Below, in pieces: positions 35,201 to 47,568 of a stretch of DNA of 64,000 bases. The notes beneath the pieces were generated by a model, which was not told the DNA's origin, did not search any database, and saw only the letters and a program-made list of their open reading frames with translations. Made by a program: the position numbers and the translations under genes. Each line of letters opens with the position of its first letter. Positions within the stretch are counted from its first letter, which is position 1. This DNA is from Panagrolaimus kolymaensis (Eukaryota; Nematoda; Chromadorea; Rhabditida; Panagrolaimidae), in contig JAJQJQ010000008.1 in assembly GCA_028622995.1 (NCBI GenBank), forward strand, positions 2,232,001-2,296,000, written 5' to 3'.

Positions 35201-36270
35201 GTAAGTTTTCAGAAGCTCTAATTGGCAACTGGTATTAATTTGATAAACAAAAAAGAAAAAAAGTTAACAAATAAAAAATTCAAAAAATCATCGATAAAAT
35301 AATTTAATAAAAGCCGTCGTCCATTTAAAAATTATTTTGAAAAAACGATTTAAAACATTGTGAAAGAATATAATTTTTTTGGCGCGCGAAATACATGGAA
35401 AAAATTGAAATTATAAACTATAAATTGGGGGACTCTAAAAGGGAGGCAGAAGACCTTGAGCGATCTTTTTTTTCGCTTTAATCTATGACAATGATTTTTT
35501 TGGGAAAATTTTTTAAAAACAAACTTTGTTGGTAGTTTTTATAAATTGCATTTGGATTTTATGTTATTTATCTTTGCCCTCATTAAGAACCAGAAAATAA
35601 AAGATTTTGTGAAGAAGAAAAAATACAGCTTTTCAGTTTCCATGAATCAAATAAACAGTTTTTAAATTTTTTCGTATGCTGTGAAGATTTTATTTTAACT
35701 CATAAATTTTCTGATCGTCAGATTCTTTATATACTTGTTTGCTTTTATGATTTGCATTTCTAAATCACGAATGGTTAGCTTCAATTGATCTTGACTGTTT
35801 GCCCGAAAATTAAATGTATGTGGCAATCAGATAAGTTTGGTGCTTATAACGTCAAAATCTGACATAAAGCGTTTTCTATAGATTTATCGGTTTTTTGAAT
35901 GAAAAATTACTTTACTTTATCAGTTGAATTTCTTCAAGCAATAGAAATAAATAATTTTTTAATTAATTGAAGGAAGAAAGAAAACAAAACTTAAAAAATA
36001 TTCAAAAAAAATACATCAAAATTCTTATGAAAAGATACACACAGAAAAAACGAAAAAAAAAGCGAAGGAAAACATTCGTATTTTTCTCAAAAAAAGGTGA
36101 GAAAAAAAAATCGATATCTTATTTTAAAAGAAACGAAAGAAAGGCGTGAAAAAAATATGAATCATTTTTGTTTTTTGTTTTTGTTTTCGACTTGACTGAC
36201 AACAATGATGCTTCATTTTCCATACTAAAAACAAATTTTGTTCTAAACAATTCTTTATTCATTTTTTTGG
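35200..36270. repeat. dispersed repeat R1, copy 2
   Basis: A full-length R1 copy starting at TTTTCAGAAGCTCTAATTGGC, with the GGCGCGCGAAATACATGG core at about 35381 and the GATGCTTCATTTTCC end near 36207. It separates the NACHT block from the SLU7 block. Short lysine-rich frames inside are low-complexity artefacts. Confidence 0.7.
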
Positions 36271-36284
36271 CTTTTAAATTTTCA

Positions 36285-37110
36285 TTTTTTAAAATCAAAA
36301 TAACCTTTTTTTAATAATTGTTAAATTAAATTCATTGTTAATCTTTTTTGACTAAATTTATATAAAACTAGATACTTTTATTCTCTGTAGAAATTACAAT
36401 AAACAATATTTAATTAAGAAATATACCAAGAAATTTTAAAATGTGTCTTCCCAACTGCAGCATATTAATTTTTCAACTGCAGTCCAAAATATTTTGTTAA
36501 AATGTTGGGTTTGGGAGATTTAAAAATGTTAATTTTTTAATTAAACATTTTGCGCAAATATTAAATATAAATTTTGAGCAACTTAATTATTTGTGTCGTA
36601 CTTCTCTGTTTAAAGTTCGGATGAGGAGTTTTCATTAAAGCTATTTGATTACTTTTGATAGTTTTTTAGATTCTTTTCAGAGTAAATTTGCTTGAAAGAT
36701 GAGCATATTCTTGACAACGATTTTGACGCTTATATGATTATGTTCACTTTTATATTTATTTTTGAATAAAATTCCCAACAAAATGAATTTTGGTTTTAAA
36801 TATTAAAAAACTTTGTTACAAGATTTATTCAAAAAAGCCCTTAGCGAGTTAGCAAACTGTCAAACATTTCCATTTTTCATTTATAATATAAAAGATATAT
36901 CGAATTATCTGGCGGCTAAGATCAACACAAAAATTTTGGTTTTAAATAAATCAGAAATCATTTTTTCATTCTTCAAGAAATAAAAGAAGAATTAATAACA
37001 AAAAAAGTTTGAGTTTCAAAAAGCTTGATGGAAAAAAGGAAACTTATTCTTTTTACTTCTTCAAGAAGATTCTTTAAAAAGAGGCGAGGCAGAGTTATTT
37101 AGTCTTGTAC
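36285..37110. repeat. segment duplicated upstream of the NACHT gene (copy S)
   Basis: Partner of 31110-31855; see the landmarks given there. It forms the distal 5' flank of SLU7. It contains an extra stretch near 36825-36915 that the other copy lacks. Confidence 0.65.
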
Positions 37111-37577
37111 TAAAGTTTGTTTAAAATTATTTCAATTGTTTGCCAAAACAAAGGAAAATATTAAATAATGACTTCACCACGCTTTTATCCTAGAAAAAGT
37201 GCTAATGATCTCTCTTCCAGTTTATGCATTTCTTTGGGGCAAAAAATAAATAAAGAATAGTTTCAATAATTATGGGATTAAGGCAATTTTGGCACTCAAT
37301 CATCTTTCTTTATTCTTTCGATTGCAAAGTTTTTCTTGTTGGTAATTTCTTTTGTCTTCTTTTTTTTTTGCGAAAACAATAATTTTTTTATTATTGAGTT
37401 ATTATTTATTGGCAAAGCGCGAATAATAATTTATGAAAATTTTCTCAAAATGTTTCTTAACTTTTTTTTCTACTCTTTTTTATTTATCTCCGCTGCTATT
37501 TTTTATTCAACTTATTCCCACTTTTTTTCTATAAATTTTCAATTTTTAGCCCACTTTTGATTTTCCAACTTTGAAAA

Positions 37578-40143
37578 ATGTCGCGACCAGCTCAATTACC
37601 CGTATCAGAATTGATAAAGCATGGAAAAAAAGCAGGCGAGGAGGATCAAGCGACGAAGCGGAAACGAAATGATTTTCGTGAAATGAAAGATTTGGAAGAG
37701 CAGAGAAAAGCCGGAACAGCTCCAGCTATGGTGGATATAGAAACTGGGCGAGATATCAATCCGCACATTCCAGAATTTATTGAAAAAACTCCATGGTATG
37801 TTGCAACTGATGGACCCACTTTGAAGCATCAACGTCCTCATGAAGAAAGGCAGAGAACTTTTGCAAATATCAATGAATGGTATGCAAAAGGAACCACGAA
37901 TAAAGTTGCAAGTAAATTTCGAAAAGGTGCATGCGAAAATTGTGGAGCAATGGGACATAAGAAAAATGAATGCTTTGATCGACCCAGAAAGCTTACAGCT
38001 AAATATACTGAAGCTGATTTTGCTCCAGATGACTATATTCAGGTTAGTAAAATAAAATTATTCTATATATTTTTTTTTGAAACTAAACATTGCCTTTTTT
38101 AGCCCGATCTATCCCTAAATTATGATGCCAAACGTGATAGATGGAATGGATTTGATCCTTCCACATATTCTGAAACGGTAGTTAAAGAACACGAAGAAAT
38201 GGCGGAAATTGCAAAAATTATTAAAGCAGAAAAAATTAAAAAAGATGGAACAGAAATTGATCCTGAAAAAGAAGGAGATGCTGAAGCAGAGGAGGAAGAG
38301 GTGGATGAAGATAAATATGCTGATGAAATGGCTCCAGCCCAAACTATGGATATGGATTCTCGAACTCGAATCACCGTTAGAAATTTGAGAATTCGTGAAG
38401 ATACAGCCAAATATTTATATAATCTCAATGAAAATGGACCATATTATGATCCAAAGTCTCGGTCGATGAGAGAAAATCCATTTTTGGTAAGCCAAAAGTT
38501 TTCGTAATTTTTTTAACTCAAACTTTGCTCTTTTTTATTGGAATTTTAAACCTTTTTTTTATTTTTAAGGGAGTCCCCGGAAAAGAAGCTGAAGCTGCAC
38601 AATTTTCGGGTGAAAATTATGTTCGTTACACTGGGGAAGTGGTGAAAGCCAATGAAGCCCAACTTTTTGCATGGCAAGCTCGAAGCAAAGGCATCGATGT
38701 TCATGCAAGTGCAGAACCAACCAAACTTGAATTCCTCCAAAAGAAATTCGATGAACAACGGCACGAAATAAAAGATACAAATATGAAAAATTTATTGGAA
38801 AGTTATGGTGGAGAAGAATATTTGGAAGCTCCAGCGAAGGAATTACTTTTGGCTCAAAGTGAAAATTATGTGGAATATAATCGCAGGGGAAAAATTATCA
38901 AAGGTGAAGATAGACCTTTGCTGAAAAGTAAATATGAAGAGGATCAGTAAGTTTTAATTGTTGGAAACTTTTCTTTGGTAGATTTTTTGAAAATTTATTC
39001 AAAAACTATCTATTTTTTATTTATGAAATCGCATTTTTAAGGCGAAATTTAGTAGTTCCAAAAAACTTTTTTAATTTTTATTCTAAACTTTTAATTTTTT
39101 AGATATATAAACAACCACACGAGCATTTGGGGTTCATATTACAAAAATGGAAAATGGGGATTTAAATGCTGCCATGCTTTCATGAAAAATTCATATTGTG
39201 TTAGTTCGAAAGGTTATGCAAATGATACAGAAACTTTTACTCGAATGCCCGCCACTGCTTTGTCAAAACAAATCAAACCCAAACCCGCAGAAGCTATGAA
39301 AGTTGCAGAAAAACCGGATATCACTGAAGTGGTTGGAAAAGAAGAAAATAAAAATAAAAAGCAACGAAAAAATAAAGGATCCCAAAAAAGTAGTGAATCA
39401 TCTTCATCATCTTCGTCTTCGGCAGAAAGTGAAGCAGAAATCGAAAAGGAAAAAACTATTGTTGGCCCCGAAATTACCGAAGATGACATTGAAAGACAAA
39501 AACAAATGGAAGAAGAAATGGAAAAGGAAAAAGAAAAAAGTATGTAAATTTCTTCCCAAAAAATTTTCTTCTTTCAATATCAATTTTTTAAAGAATTTTT
39601 AAAAGAATTAACGATAAAAAATTGCTTAAAAAATATATTTATATTTTTTACGGCTTTTTGATTTTAACCTTTAAAAATTTTTTAGGAGCCAAAAAGGAGC
39701 ATCAAAGAAAAGTAAAGCGAGATAAGCGAAAGCGTCAAAAAGATCGAAAACGTGAAAAGCGAGAAAAGGAAGGCAAAGATGGAGGAAAAAAGAAGCGAAA
39801 GAGAAATGAAACCCCATCATCCTCTTCCTCAGAAGAGGATGATTCGGATTCAGAAGTGGAATCCAAAAAGAAAAAATATGACCCTGAACTTCGAGAAGCA
39901 ATAAAAAAAGTTATGAAAGAGCAAAAAGATGGAAAAGTTATGAAACAAATGGTAAAATTTTTGATTTATTTTTTGAATTAAAATTTTCAAACTTTTTTTT
40001 ATTGATTTTAGGACGATCGAGAACGCAAATATCATTCCCAATATGAAACCCCAAAAGCCCCCACAGAAGCTGAAAAGGAGGCATACAATTTGATCAGAAT
40101 TCTTCCAAATGACCCAATGGCTTCATATATGTCAAAGAAATAA
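37578..40143 (+). CDS. slu-7: pre-mRNA splicing factor SLU7
   Basis: Six exons, 37578-38042, 38103-38486, 38570-38946, 39103-39539, 39686-39951 and 40012-40143, all GT-AG and in frame, give 686 residues, close to the size of animal SLU7. The N-terminus [20 protein letters not shown], the EKTPWYV segment, a CCHC zinc knuckle ([14 protein letters not shown] near residue 118), RDRWNGFDP, the [13 protein letters not shown] motif and [12 protein letters not shown] are diagnostic. SLU7 is a second-step spliceosome factor that helps choose the 3' splice site, acting in the nucleus. The Ser/Glu/Lys-rich C-terminal third is low complexity. A T-rich acceptor AATTTTTAG at 37541-37549 just upstream could be a trans-splice site. 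This is a single-copy housekeeping gene and looks intact. Confidence 0.93.
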
Positions 40144-40154
40144 TAATTTTTTTA

Positions 40155-40560
40155 TATATGTTTTTTTGTTTGGTTTATTTTGAGTATTTATTATTTATAT
40201 ATTTTTTGGTTGTGTAAAAATAAAGCTATAAACTTTGATTTTTTGAAACGTTTAATTTTTATGGGTCAAAATTGTAAACAAAGAAAAAATAGAAAAGACA
40301 AAATGAATCAATAAAAAAACCAAAGCGAACAATATAATTTGTTTTTAGCCATCAACTTTTATTTTTTTTGTACCGTTAAACCTAGATTCGAGAGAAAAGT
40401 AAAAATAACGATAGCCATAAGGATAAACTGTTAAGTCATGGCCAATAAAACCTTTCTTATAATTGACTTTATAAGTTTTGCTGACTTCTTTTGTGTAAAT
40501 ATGTCCCAAACGTGTAGCCTTGTCAATTTGTTTTGGATTTTCATTTCATAATGTTTTGGC
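40155..40560. repeat. segment duplicated downstream of the NACHT gene (copy S)
   Basis: SLU7 3' flank matching 34790-35200. On the minus strand 40370-40547 contains the longer version of the coding-like fragment, extending to YFYFSLESRFNG, with no stop in that frame. Confidence 0.7.
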
Positions 40561-40569
40561 CAATGTTGT

Positions 40570-41420
40570 TGTAAATTTTCAGAAGCTCTAATTGGCATCA
40601 GATATTAATTTGATAAACAAAAAAGAAAAATAAGTAAAAAAATAAAAAATTCAAAAAATCATCGATAAAAATAATTTAAGAAAAGCCGTCGTCCATTAAA
40701 AAATGTATTTTGAAAAATGTATTAGAGAATATAATTTTTTTTGGCGCGCAAAATACATGGAAAAAATTGAAACTATAAACTATAAAATGAACGATGTTTC
40801 CTCATCGGAAAGACTTTTTTCTCTTTTCCTTTTTTTGTTTAAATAAACCATCTGTTTAATTTTCGGCAGATGGTATCCATCACACACGCCGTTAATAAAA
40901 AAATATTGTTCTTGATTCCAATAATGATGAAGGTAATAAAAATATTAAGTGCCAAAATCGTATTGAAACTAAATATGTAGTATCGTTTTAAAATAGTGGT
41001 GTGAATACTTTTACTCTAGCATACTTAGTTCTTTAGAAATGAGTCATGAGGATGTAAAATTTTTGCTTTTTTTAATGTATATTTCTCCTTGGATAAATAC
41101 GCTTTCATAAATTAATTCAATCTTCTCAAAGTTTCGTTGCATTGAAGGATTTTTGCAACCAACTTATATTTCGTTTCTCTAATTGATATAGCAAAATACG
41201 CTAGCAAATTGCGAGGTGTTTGCCGTTATCAATTTTCTATTGATGATTTCAGCACCAATTGGCGACTGATATAAATTTTATACAAAAAAATGAAAAAAAA
41301 GTAAACATAAAAAATTCAAAAAATCTTCGATAACAATAATTTTAAAAAAGCCTTCCATTGAGAAATCCTTTCTAAAAAAAGTGAAAAGTAGTTATTACGT
41401 TATAAAATGTTGAATTGATG
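40570..41420. repeat. two truncated R1 copies
   Basis: 40570-40800 carries the R1 left part with the GGCGCGCAAAATACATGG core, and 41240-41420 repeats CACCAATTGGCGACTGATAT and the following AT-rich part without the core. Between them (40800-41240) no gene is seen. Confidence 0.55.
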
Positions 41421-41654
41421 TTGGGTATCAGATGAAAGGAAAAAATCTGAAAATATATAATATGTGGGTCTGATCCACCGGAGGGAGATCCTGTGAGGTA
41501 CATTGAGATTTTAAGTAAGATCCAAACCAAAAGAAAAAATGAATGAAAAAATTAGCATAAAATTATTCATTCTTTTGTAAGAATATATGAGGAATGAACT
41601 CTGATTTTTGTTGAGGCGAAAATGAAGCTGTGATGAGTAGTTGCTTTATTTTGA

Positions 41655-42500
41655 GGATCCAAAGATAAAATGAGGAAGGATCCAAAAAAGAGGAAGGATC
41701 CAAAAATAAAAAGGATCCAAAGATGAAGAAGGATCCAAAATAGGAAGGATCCAAAGAAGAATGATCTAAAGAGGATTCACGGAAGGATCCAAAAATAAAA
41801 AGGATCCAAAAAATAGGAAGGATCCAACGATGAAGAAGGATCCACAGATGAGTAAAGATCCCAAAAATAAGAATGATCCAAAAAATAAGAAGGATCCAAC
41901 GATGAAGAAGGATCCACAGATGAGTAAAGATCCCAAAAATAAGAATGATCCAAAAAATAAGAAGGATCCAACGATGAAGAAGGATCTAAAGAGGATCCAC
42001 AGATTAAGAAGGATCTAAAGAGGATTCACAGATCCAAAAAATAGGAAGGATCCAACGATGAAGAAGGATCCACAGATGAGTAAAGATCCCAAAAATAAGA
42101 ATGATCCAAAAAATAAGAAGGATCCAACGATGAAGAAGGATCTAAAGAGGATCCACAGATTAAGATGGATCTAAAGAGGATTCACAGATCCAAAAAATAG
42201 GAAGGATCCAACGATGAAGAAGGATCCAAATATGAAGAAGAATCTAAAGAGGATCCACAGATGAGTAAAGATTCCAAAAATAAGAAGGATCCAAAAAATA
42301 GGAAGGATCCAAAGATGAAGAATGATCTAAAGAGGATCCACAGATGAAGAAGGATCTAAAGAAGATGAAGGATCCAAAAAATAGGAAGGATTTAAAGAAT
42401 GGAATGGATCCAAAAAATAAAAAGGATCCTCAGATGAGGAAGGATCTAAAGATGGGACAAGATCCAAAAAAAATAAGAAGGATCCAAAAAAGAAGGAACC
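41655..42500. repeat. GGATCC-rich minisatellite, possibly translatable
   Basis: Dozens of units of 15-18 bases on the theme AAGGATCCAAAGATGAAG alternate with GGATCCACAGATGAGTAAAG and AATAAGAATGATCC variants, and higher-order blocks of about 87 and 160 bases are repeated (41823-41909 with 41910-41995; 42035-42190). Several stretches stay open on the plus strand as Lys-Asp-Pro repeats (MKKDPQMSKDPKNKNDPKNK) because many units are multiples of three. No start context, splice sites or flanking coding exons are evident, so I class it as satellite DNA. Confidence 0.75.
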
Positions 42501-42955
42501 AAACATAAGTCTTAAGAACTTTGAAAGAAAGAAGATGTGTTTTGTGGAGACTAAACATTATTTATGCTGATCTTATTTTGTTGCAGGATTTAGACCTTAT
42601 GAGACGATAATTTTATGTTAATAATATATGTGATAAAAAAAAGATATAAAGTTAAGAAATGATGGGATCTTGAGAGTCTGAAAGGCGTTCAGACTCAAAT
42701 CCTTTTTAGACTTAAAAATTCTAAATATCCGATCCATTTTTTTTTATCAGAGTTTATCGATAGCTAATTATAATCACAGCTTTGAATTAACTGATTGAAT
42801 GAGAAATAAATGTCAAAGTGTGATGATGAAATTTTAACATTCTGATAAAAAAAAATAAATATAAGGATCGTTCATTTCTTCGTAGCACAAAAAAATCTAT
42901 AGTATTTATTTTATTTACTAAAGATCTTAGATAGTTTTCTAAAAAAGAAAAATAG

Positions 42956-42995
42956 ACAAGCAGAGAGCCTCCCGTAGGGAGGCGAACCTGCTTGT
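42956..42995. repeat. compact perfect hairpin
   Basis: ACAAGCAG (42956-42963) pairs with CTGCTTGT (42988-42995), and GCCTCCC pairs with GGGAGGC around a GTA loop, giving a nested stem-loop of 40 bases in otherwise AT-rich DNA. The function is unknown. Confidence 0.6.
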
Positions 42996-43019
42996 TGCTT
43001 TAAAAAAAGTGTTTACAAA

Positions 43020-43815
43020 TTTACTAGAGAATATAATTTTTTTGGCGCGAAATAAACTTAAAAAATTAAAGCTTTGAACTATGCATAAATCGAAGGGTGC
43101 GAAGAGAGGGGCAAACGACCTTGCTCGCTCATTTTTTTTTTGCTTTGGTTAATGACAATGTTTTTTTTGAAAAAATTTTAAAAAAAACTTTGTTGGTAGT
43201 TTTTATGTTGATTGCATTTTTATTTTTTTTATCTTTGCCCTCATTATGAACCTGAAAAATAAAAATTTTGTGGAAAAAAAAAATTACGACGTTTCAGTTT
43301 CCAGAAATTTCATAAACTCTTTTTTAATTTTTTCGTATGCTGTGAAGATTTTATTTTAATCATAAATTTTTTGATCTTCAGTTTCTTTATGTACTTGCTT
43401 GCTGTATGATTTGAATATTTAAATCTCGAAAGGTTAGCTTAAATTGAACCTTTGCAGATCCGCCAAAATTTAAATGGTGGTCCTTTGAATTTTCTTAAAG
43501 AATAGAAAAAAATAATTTTTTAATTATTTGAAGGAAGAAAGAAAATAAAATTAAAAAAATATTCAAAAAAAAAACCAAAATTTTTATGAAAAAGAATACA
43601 CAGAAAAAAAGAAAAAATGGCGAAGGAAAACATGCGTATTTTTCTGAAAAAAAGGAGAAAAAAATTAACCACATATTTTAAAGGAATAAACGAAAGGCGA
43701 GAAAAATATTATGAATCATAATTTGTTTTTTTTTGTTTTCGACTTGACTGTCGAAAATGATGCTTCATTTCCCAATCCAAAAACAAATTTTGTTCTAAGT
43801 ATTTCTTTTTTTAGT
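43020..43815. repeat. dispersed repeat R1, copy 3
   Basis: Full-length R1 copy: GGCGCGAAATAAACTT core near 43045, TTTGTTGGTAGTTTTTATG near 43188, GGAAGAAAGAAAAT near 43533 and GATGCTTCATTTCCC near 43759. It lies upstream of receptor copy 2, as copy 1 lies upstream of receptor copy 1. Confidence 0.65.
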
Positions 43816-44582
43816 AAATGCGCTTCAACAAAAAAGTTTTATGCACATTTTATACTCCTTTTTCATGTGAATGAATAATAAAATGTTACGGAATCACAAC
43901 CTGTTTTAGAAGAAGGGATTATAGCTTTTAGTCAAAATAATAATATAGAAAATTAAAAGAATTTAGCAAAAAAAAGAAAGAAAAAGCTAAAACTTACTTC
44001 GAGAAACATTTATTATTGGTTGTTGGGTTTGCCTATTAATTAGTCCTTTAAAAAAAGAGCTCTTAGTAGCAGCTACAGTAAATAAATGAATAAGGTGAAA
44101 ATAAATATGGATGTATGAAACAAAGAAAGTTTAAAATAATTAAATAACTTTTTAATGGCTTAAAAAAAATAAGATTTTGAGAATCTTAAGTGAAAAAAAA
44201 AATAAATAATTGATAGGTAAAGTGTTTCTTGTAAAAAACATTAAATTAACGTTTGTTACATACAAATTACGCCTTTTAAATTTTTTAAGAGAAAAGTGGA
44301 ACTTTCATAAAGTTAGACAACCAAACAAACAAGAAAAAATTAAATTTCTCAAAATTCTGCTTTAAATAAAAAATAAATAAAATGTCAGCCCCATCTTTTA
44401 CTTATTTACCAATCAAATGTAACGCTTTAGGAAAAAATGCTTCATTCAATTCATGGATTGATTGCGTGGGATTTCAAATTCCATTCATTTTGGAAACCAT
44501 AGGTTTTGGTTATATTTGTTTGGTTTTGGTTTTCCTAATAATTATTCTTTCAATTTTTGGTAAAAGTATTGAAACTTATCAA

Positions 44583-45545
44583 CAGGGCTGTCGTTTCGCT
44601 GTTTTTCGCCAGCGACAGCGTCTTTTGGCAAAGAGCGAAGTTCAGCGACGCTGATTCAAGCGAGAAAAAAAACACGCTGTTTTGGGCGCGCTAAAAAAAT
44701 GCGCGCTGGCGCCAGCGTTTCCAGCGTAAAAAAATTTTATACAATTTCGAAAAGCCAAAATTGTTATGTTTATTATTTATGAACTAAAAATATATTTAAG
44801 ATTCGCATGCTTCGATGTCTTAAACATAAAGTAAAAATGATTATAACTGAAGAATAAGGGATTTTGAATTTACGGAATTTTTCGAAGACTTCCAAATACT
44901 TTAGGTGCTTCAAGTAGGGTGGTGAAGGAATTAGCATAACAACTAGGACAGGAATTGCTATTAAGAAATTCAGGAATATTTATTATTTTTTTTAAAACAA
45001 TTTTGAATTTATTTTCATGTATTTATGAGTTCTCCCTTAATTTGCAAATTCTATATTTCCGTATTGAAAAATTCGTAAATGATGGATATCCCTTTGTTTT
45101 TTTTTTATATTTTGATGCCCTTAAGGTTAAAAAATATTCTCCTTGGAATGAAATAAGTAATTTCTTACGCTATTGCCTCAATGACCCATAATTAGCCCAA
45201 ATGTAACGCTTTATAGCTGAAATTTGCTTTTCAGCATAGACAATAAGTGTAATGGGACTCATATTCGAATTCTCCATGGTCGAAAACATATAAACTAAAA
45301 GAGAATATCAAATTTTAGTGGGTGGTTAAAATATACTACTAATTTAAAAATATGTAGCAATGGAACTTCCATGTATGAATCAGACAGCGATCAGCGAAAA
45401 CGCCAGCTACAGCGTTGAACGCTGTCTTCCAGCGCAGCGTTTCAAACGCTTTTTAAAAAAACGCTGGCGTACGCTGGCGTGTTTTGAAATGAAAGCGCGC
45501 TGGGCGTTTAGCGCTTTTCGCTGGCGCAGCGAAACGACAGCTCTG
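44583..45545. mobile_element. hAT-like non-autonomous element, 963 bp
   Basis: Terminal inverted repeats CAGRGCTGTCGTTTCGCTG-type at both ends, flanked by the 8-base duplication CTTATCAA (44575-44582 and 45546-45553), are hallmarks of hAT elements. Subterminal regions are packed with GCGCTGGC and CAGCG motifs, as expected for transposase-binding repeats. The middle is AT-rich with no transposase frame. It sits in the first third of receptor copy 2. Confidence 0.85.
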
Positions 45546-45649
45546 CTTATCAATGGTTTATTTTGAATCAAGCTGTTTGGGATTTTTTATTTATTTATGA
45601 TTATATTTGTGAAAAACCTACTTATCAAGCATATTTTCAACCTCAATGG

Positions 45650-47222
45650 AATGTAAAACTCATTTTTTTTGAAAATCGAGCTTCAGCCGGAACAGCAAAA
45701 ATTTTTTTTTGCTTTTTTATGACTGAAAACTCGATCCTAGGGGTTTTTAACTATGAAAATCACAAAAATAGAGGCCATTTTGCTATTTGATATACTCATT
45801 CTGGAGATACAGTTATCTAATCAGCATAATTATGGATTTTTTTATTTTTTTAAGTTTTATATACCATTCGATTCGTAAAAATGTGGCGAACAACATTGTA
45901 ATTGATCCCAACCATCGAAGTTAATATAATAATAGTAGTATGCCGCTATCAAAGAGTATGAATTATGGTTTTGACTGGACAAGTATGTCGTAAAGTCCAA
46001 AAGGGGGAGTTTTCTCAACGGAATCAAATTCTCCATATATTTTTACGTATTCCTGCCGAAAAAAACAAAAAATTTTTAAGCAATACGTATATCTCCCTCC
46101 AACGCGAAGATGGTACACCAATATGAGGTATATGGACATGTATATCGTAAATGTATGAAAAAATTCCAAAATCTATCCAAAAACGTAGAAAATATTATTT
46201 TATGATTTTACAAATTGAAAAAAAAATTATTCCTTGACTAAATGATTTTTCCTGAATTTTATAAGTTTAATAGTAGCACACGATAGATAAAAATAATAAA
46301 AATTTTCTAAACCTACGATTTAATTTTAAACTCATCATTTCTAGACGTAATTTGGGTCGTAGAAACCGAATTTGATAGCCCCACATACATTTCATTAGCT
46401 AATTCTCGAGTTATGAATTTTCGAAATATGCAAATTTTCGCTTAGTCATAACTTTATTCTAAGTAATAACTCGTTATAAACTAATTTCAAATTCGGTTTC
46501 TACGACCCAAATTACGTCTAGAAATGATGAGTTTAAAATTAAATCGCAGGTTTAGAAAATTTTTATTATTTTTATCTATCGTGTGCTACTATTAAACTTA
46601 TAAAATTCAGGAAAAATCATTTAGTCAAGGAATAATTTTTTTTTCAATTTGTAAAATCATAAAATAATATTTTCTACGTTTTTGGATAGATTTTGGAATT
46701 TTTTCATACATTTACGATATACATGTCCATATACCTCATATTGGTGTACCATCTTCGCGTTGGAGGGAGATATACGTATTGCTTAAAAATTTTTTGTTTT
46801 TTTCGGCAGGAATACGTAAAAATATATGGAGAATTTGATTCCGTTGAGAAAACTCCCCCTTTTGGACTTTACGACATACTTGTCCAGTCAAAACCATAAT
46901 TCATACTCTTTGATAGCGGCATACTACTATTATTATATTAACTTCGATGGTTGGGATCAATTACAATGTTGTTCGCCACATTTTTACGAATCGAATGGTA
47001 TATAAAACTTAAAAAAATAAAAAAATCCATAATTATGCTGATTAGATAACTGTATCTCCAGAATGAGTATATCAAATAGCAAAATGGCCTCTATTTTTGT
47101 GATTTTCATAGTTAAAAACCCCTAGGATCGAGTTTTCAGTCATAAAAAAGCAAAAAAAATTTTTTGCTGTTCCGGTTTTTTACAGAAAAGCTCGATTTTC
47201 AAAAAAAATGAGTTGTAAGTTT
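45650..47222. mobile_element. giant near-perfect palindrome in receptor copy 2
   Basis: Two arms of about 700 bases are mirror images around 46431. An identical 68-residue frame occurs at 45963-46169 on the minus strand and 46693-46899 on the plus strand. The ends are CTCATTTTTTTTGAAAATCG and its complement. The short core 46345-46520 carries TAATTTGGGTCGTAGAA and its complement, as in the foldback of the RTK2 intron. Flanking receptor codons were lost at the left edge. The near absence of arm differences indicates a recent origin or gene conversion. Confidence 0.8.
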
Positions 47223-47568
47223 TTCAAGTAATTTCAATCAAGGTGAAGCTACATGTTTTTATGGAGACTCATCAAAATATAGCCAATTCAATAAATTTGT
47301 TAAACTTGTCATGCATTTTTGCTCTTTTACTCCCCTTTTTCTTTTGACACTTTCACGATTTTTATGTATGTATTATTCAAATTTTTATAAAAAATATTTT
47401 ACTCCTATCAAAACCATTTTGTTTATAATTATTATCGAAATTTTTATTACTCTTATTTTACAATCTCGTACTTGGGCTGCAGAAGCTCGATTGAATAGAA
47501 TGGATGAGGACTTTGCGAAATGTGAGACTATACATTGCTTAAATATTAACCAAGGACAAGCCTGTAAT

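Noticed and set aside
35967..36149. Lysine-rich 60-residue frame
   Set aside because: Part of dispersed repeat R1; pure A-rich low complexity that is not kept open in the other copies.
41655..42500. Direct repeats considered as a CRISPR-like array
   Set aside because: Units are contiguous with no unique spacers, and the window is eukaryotic.
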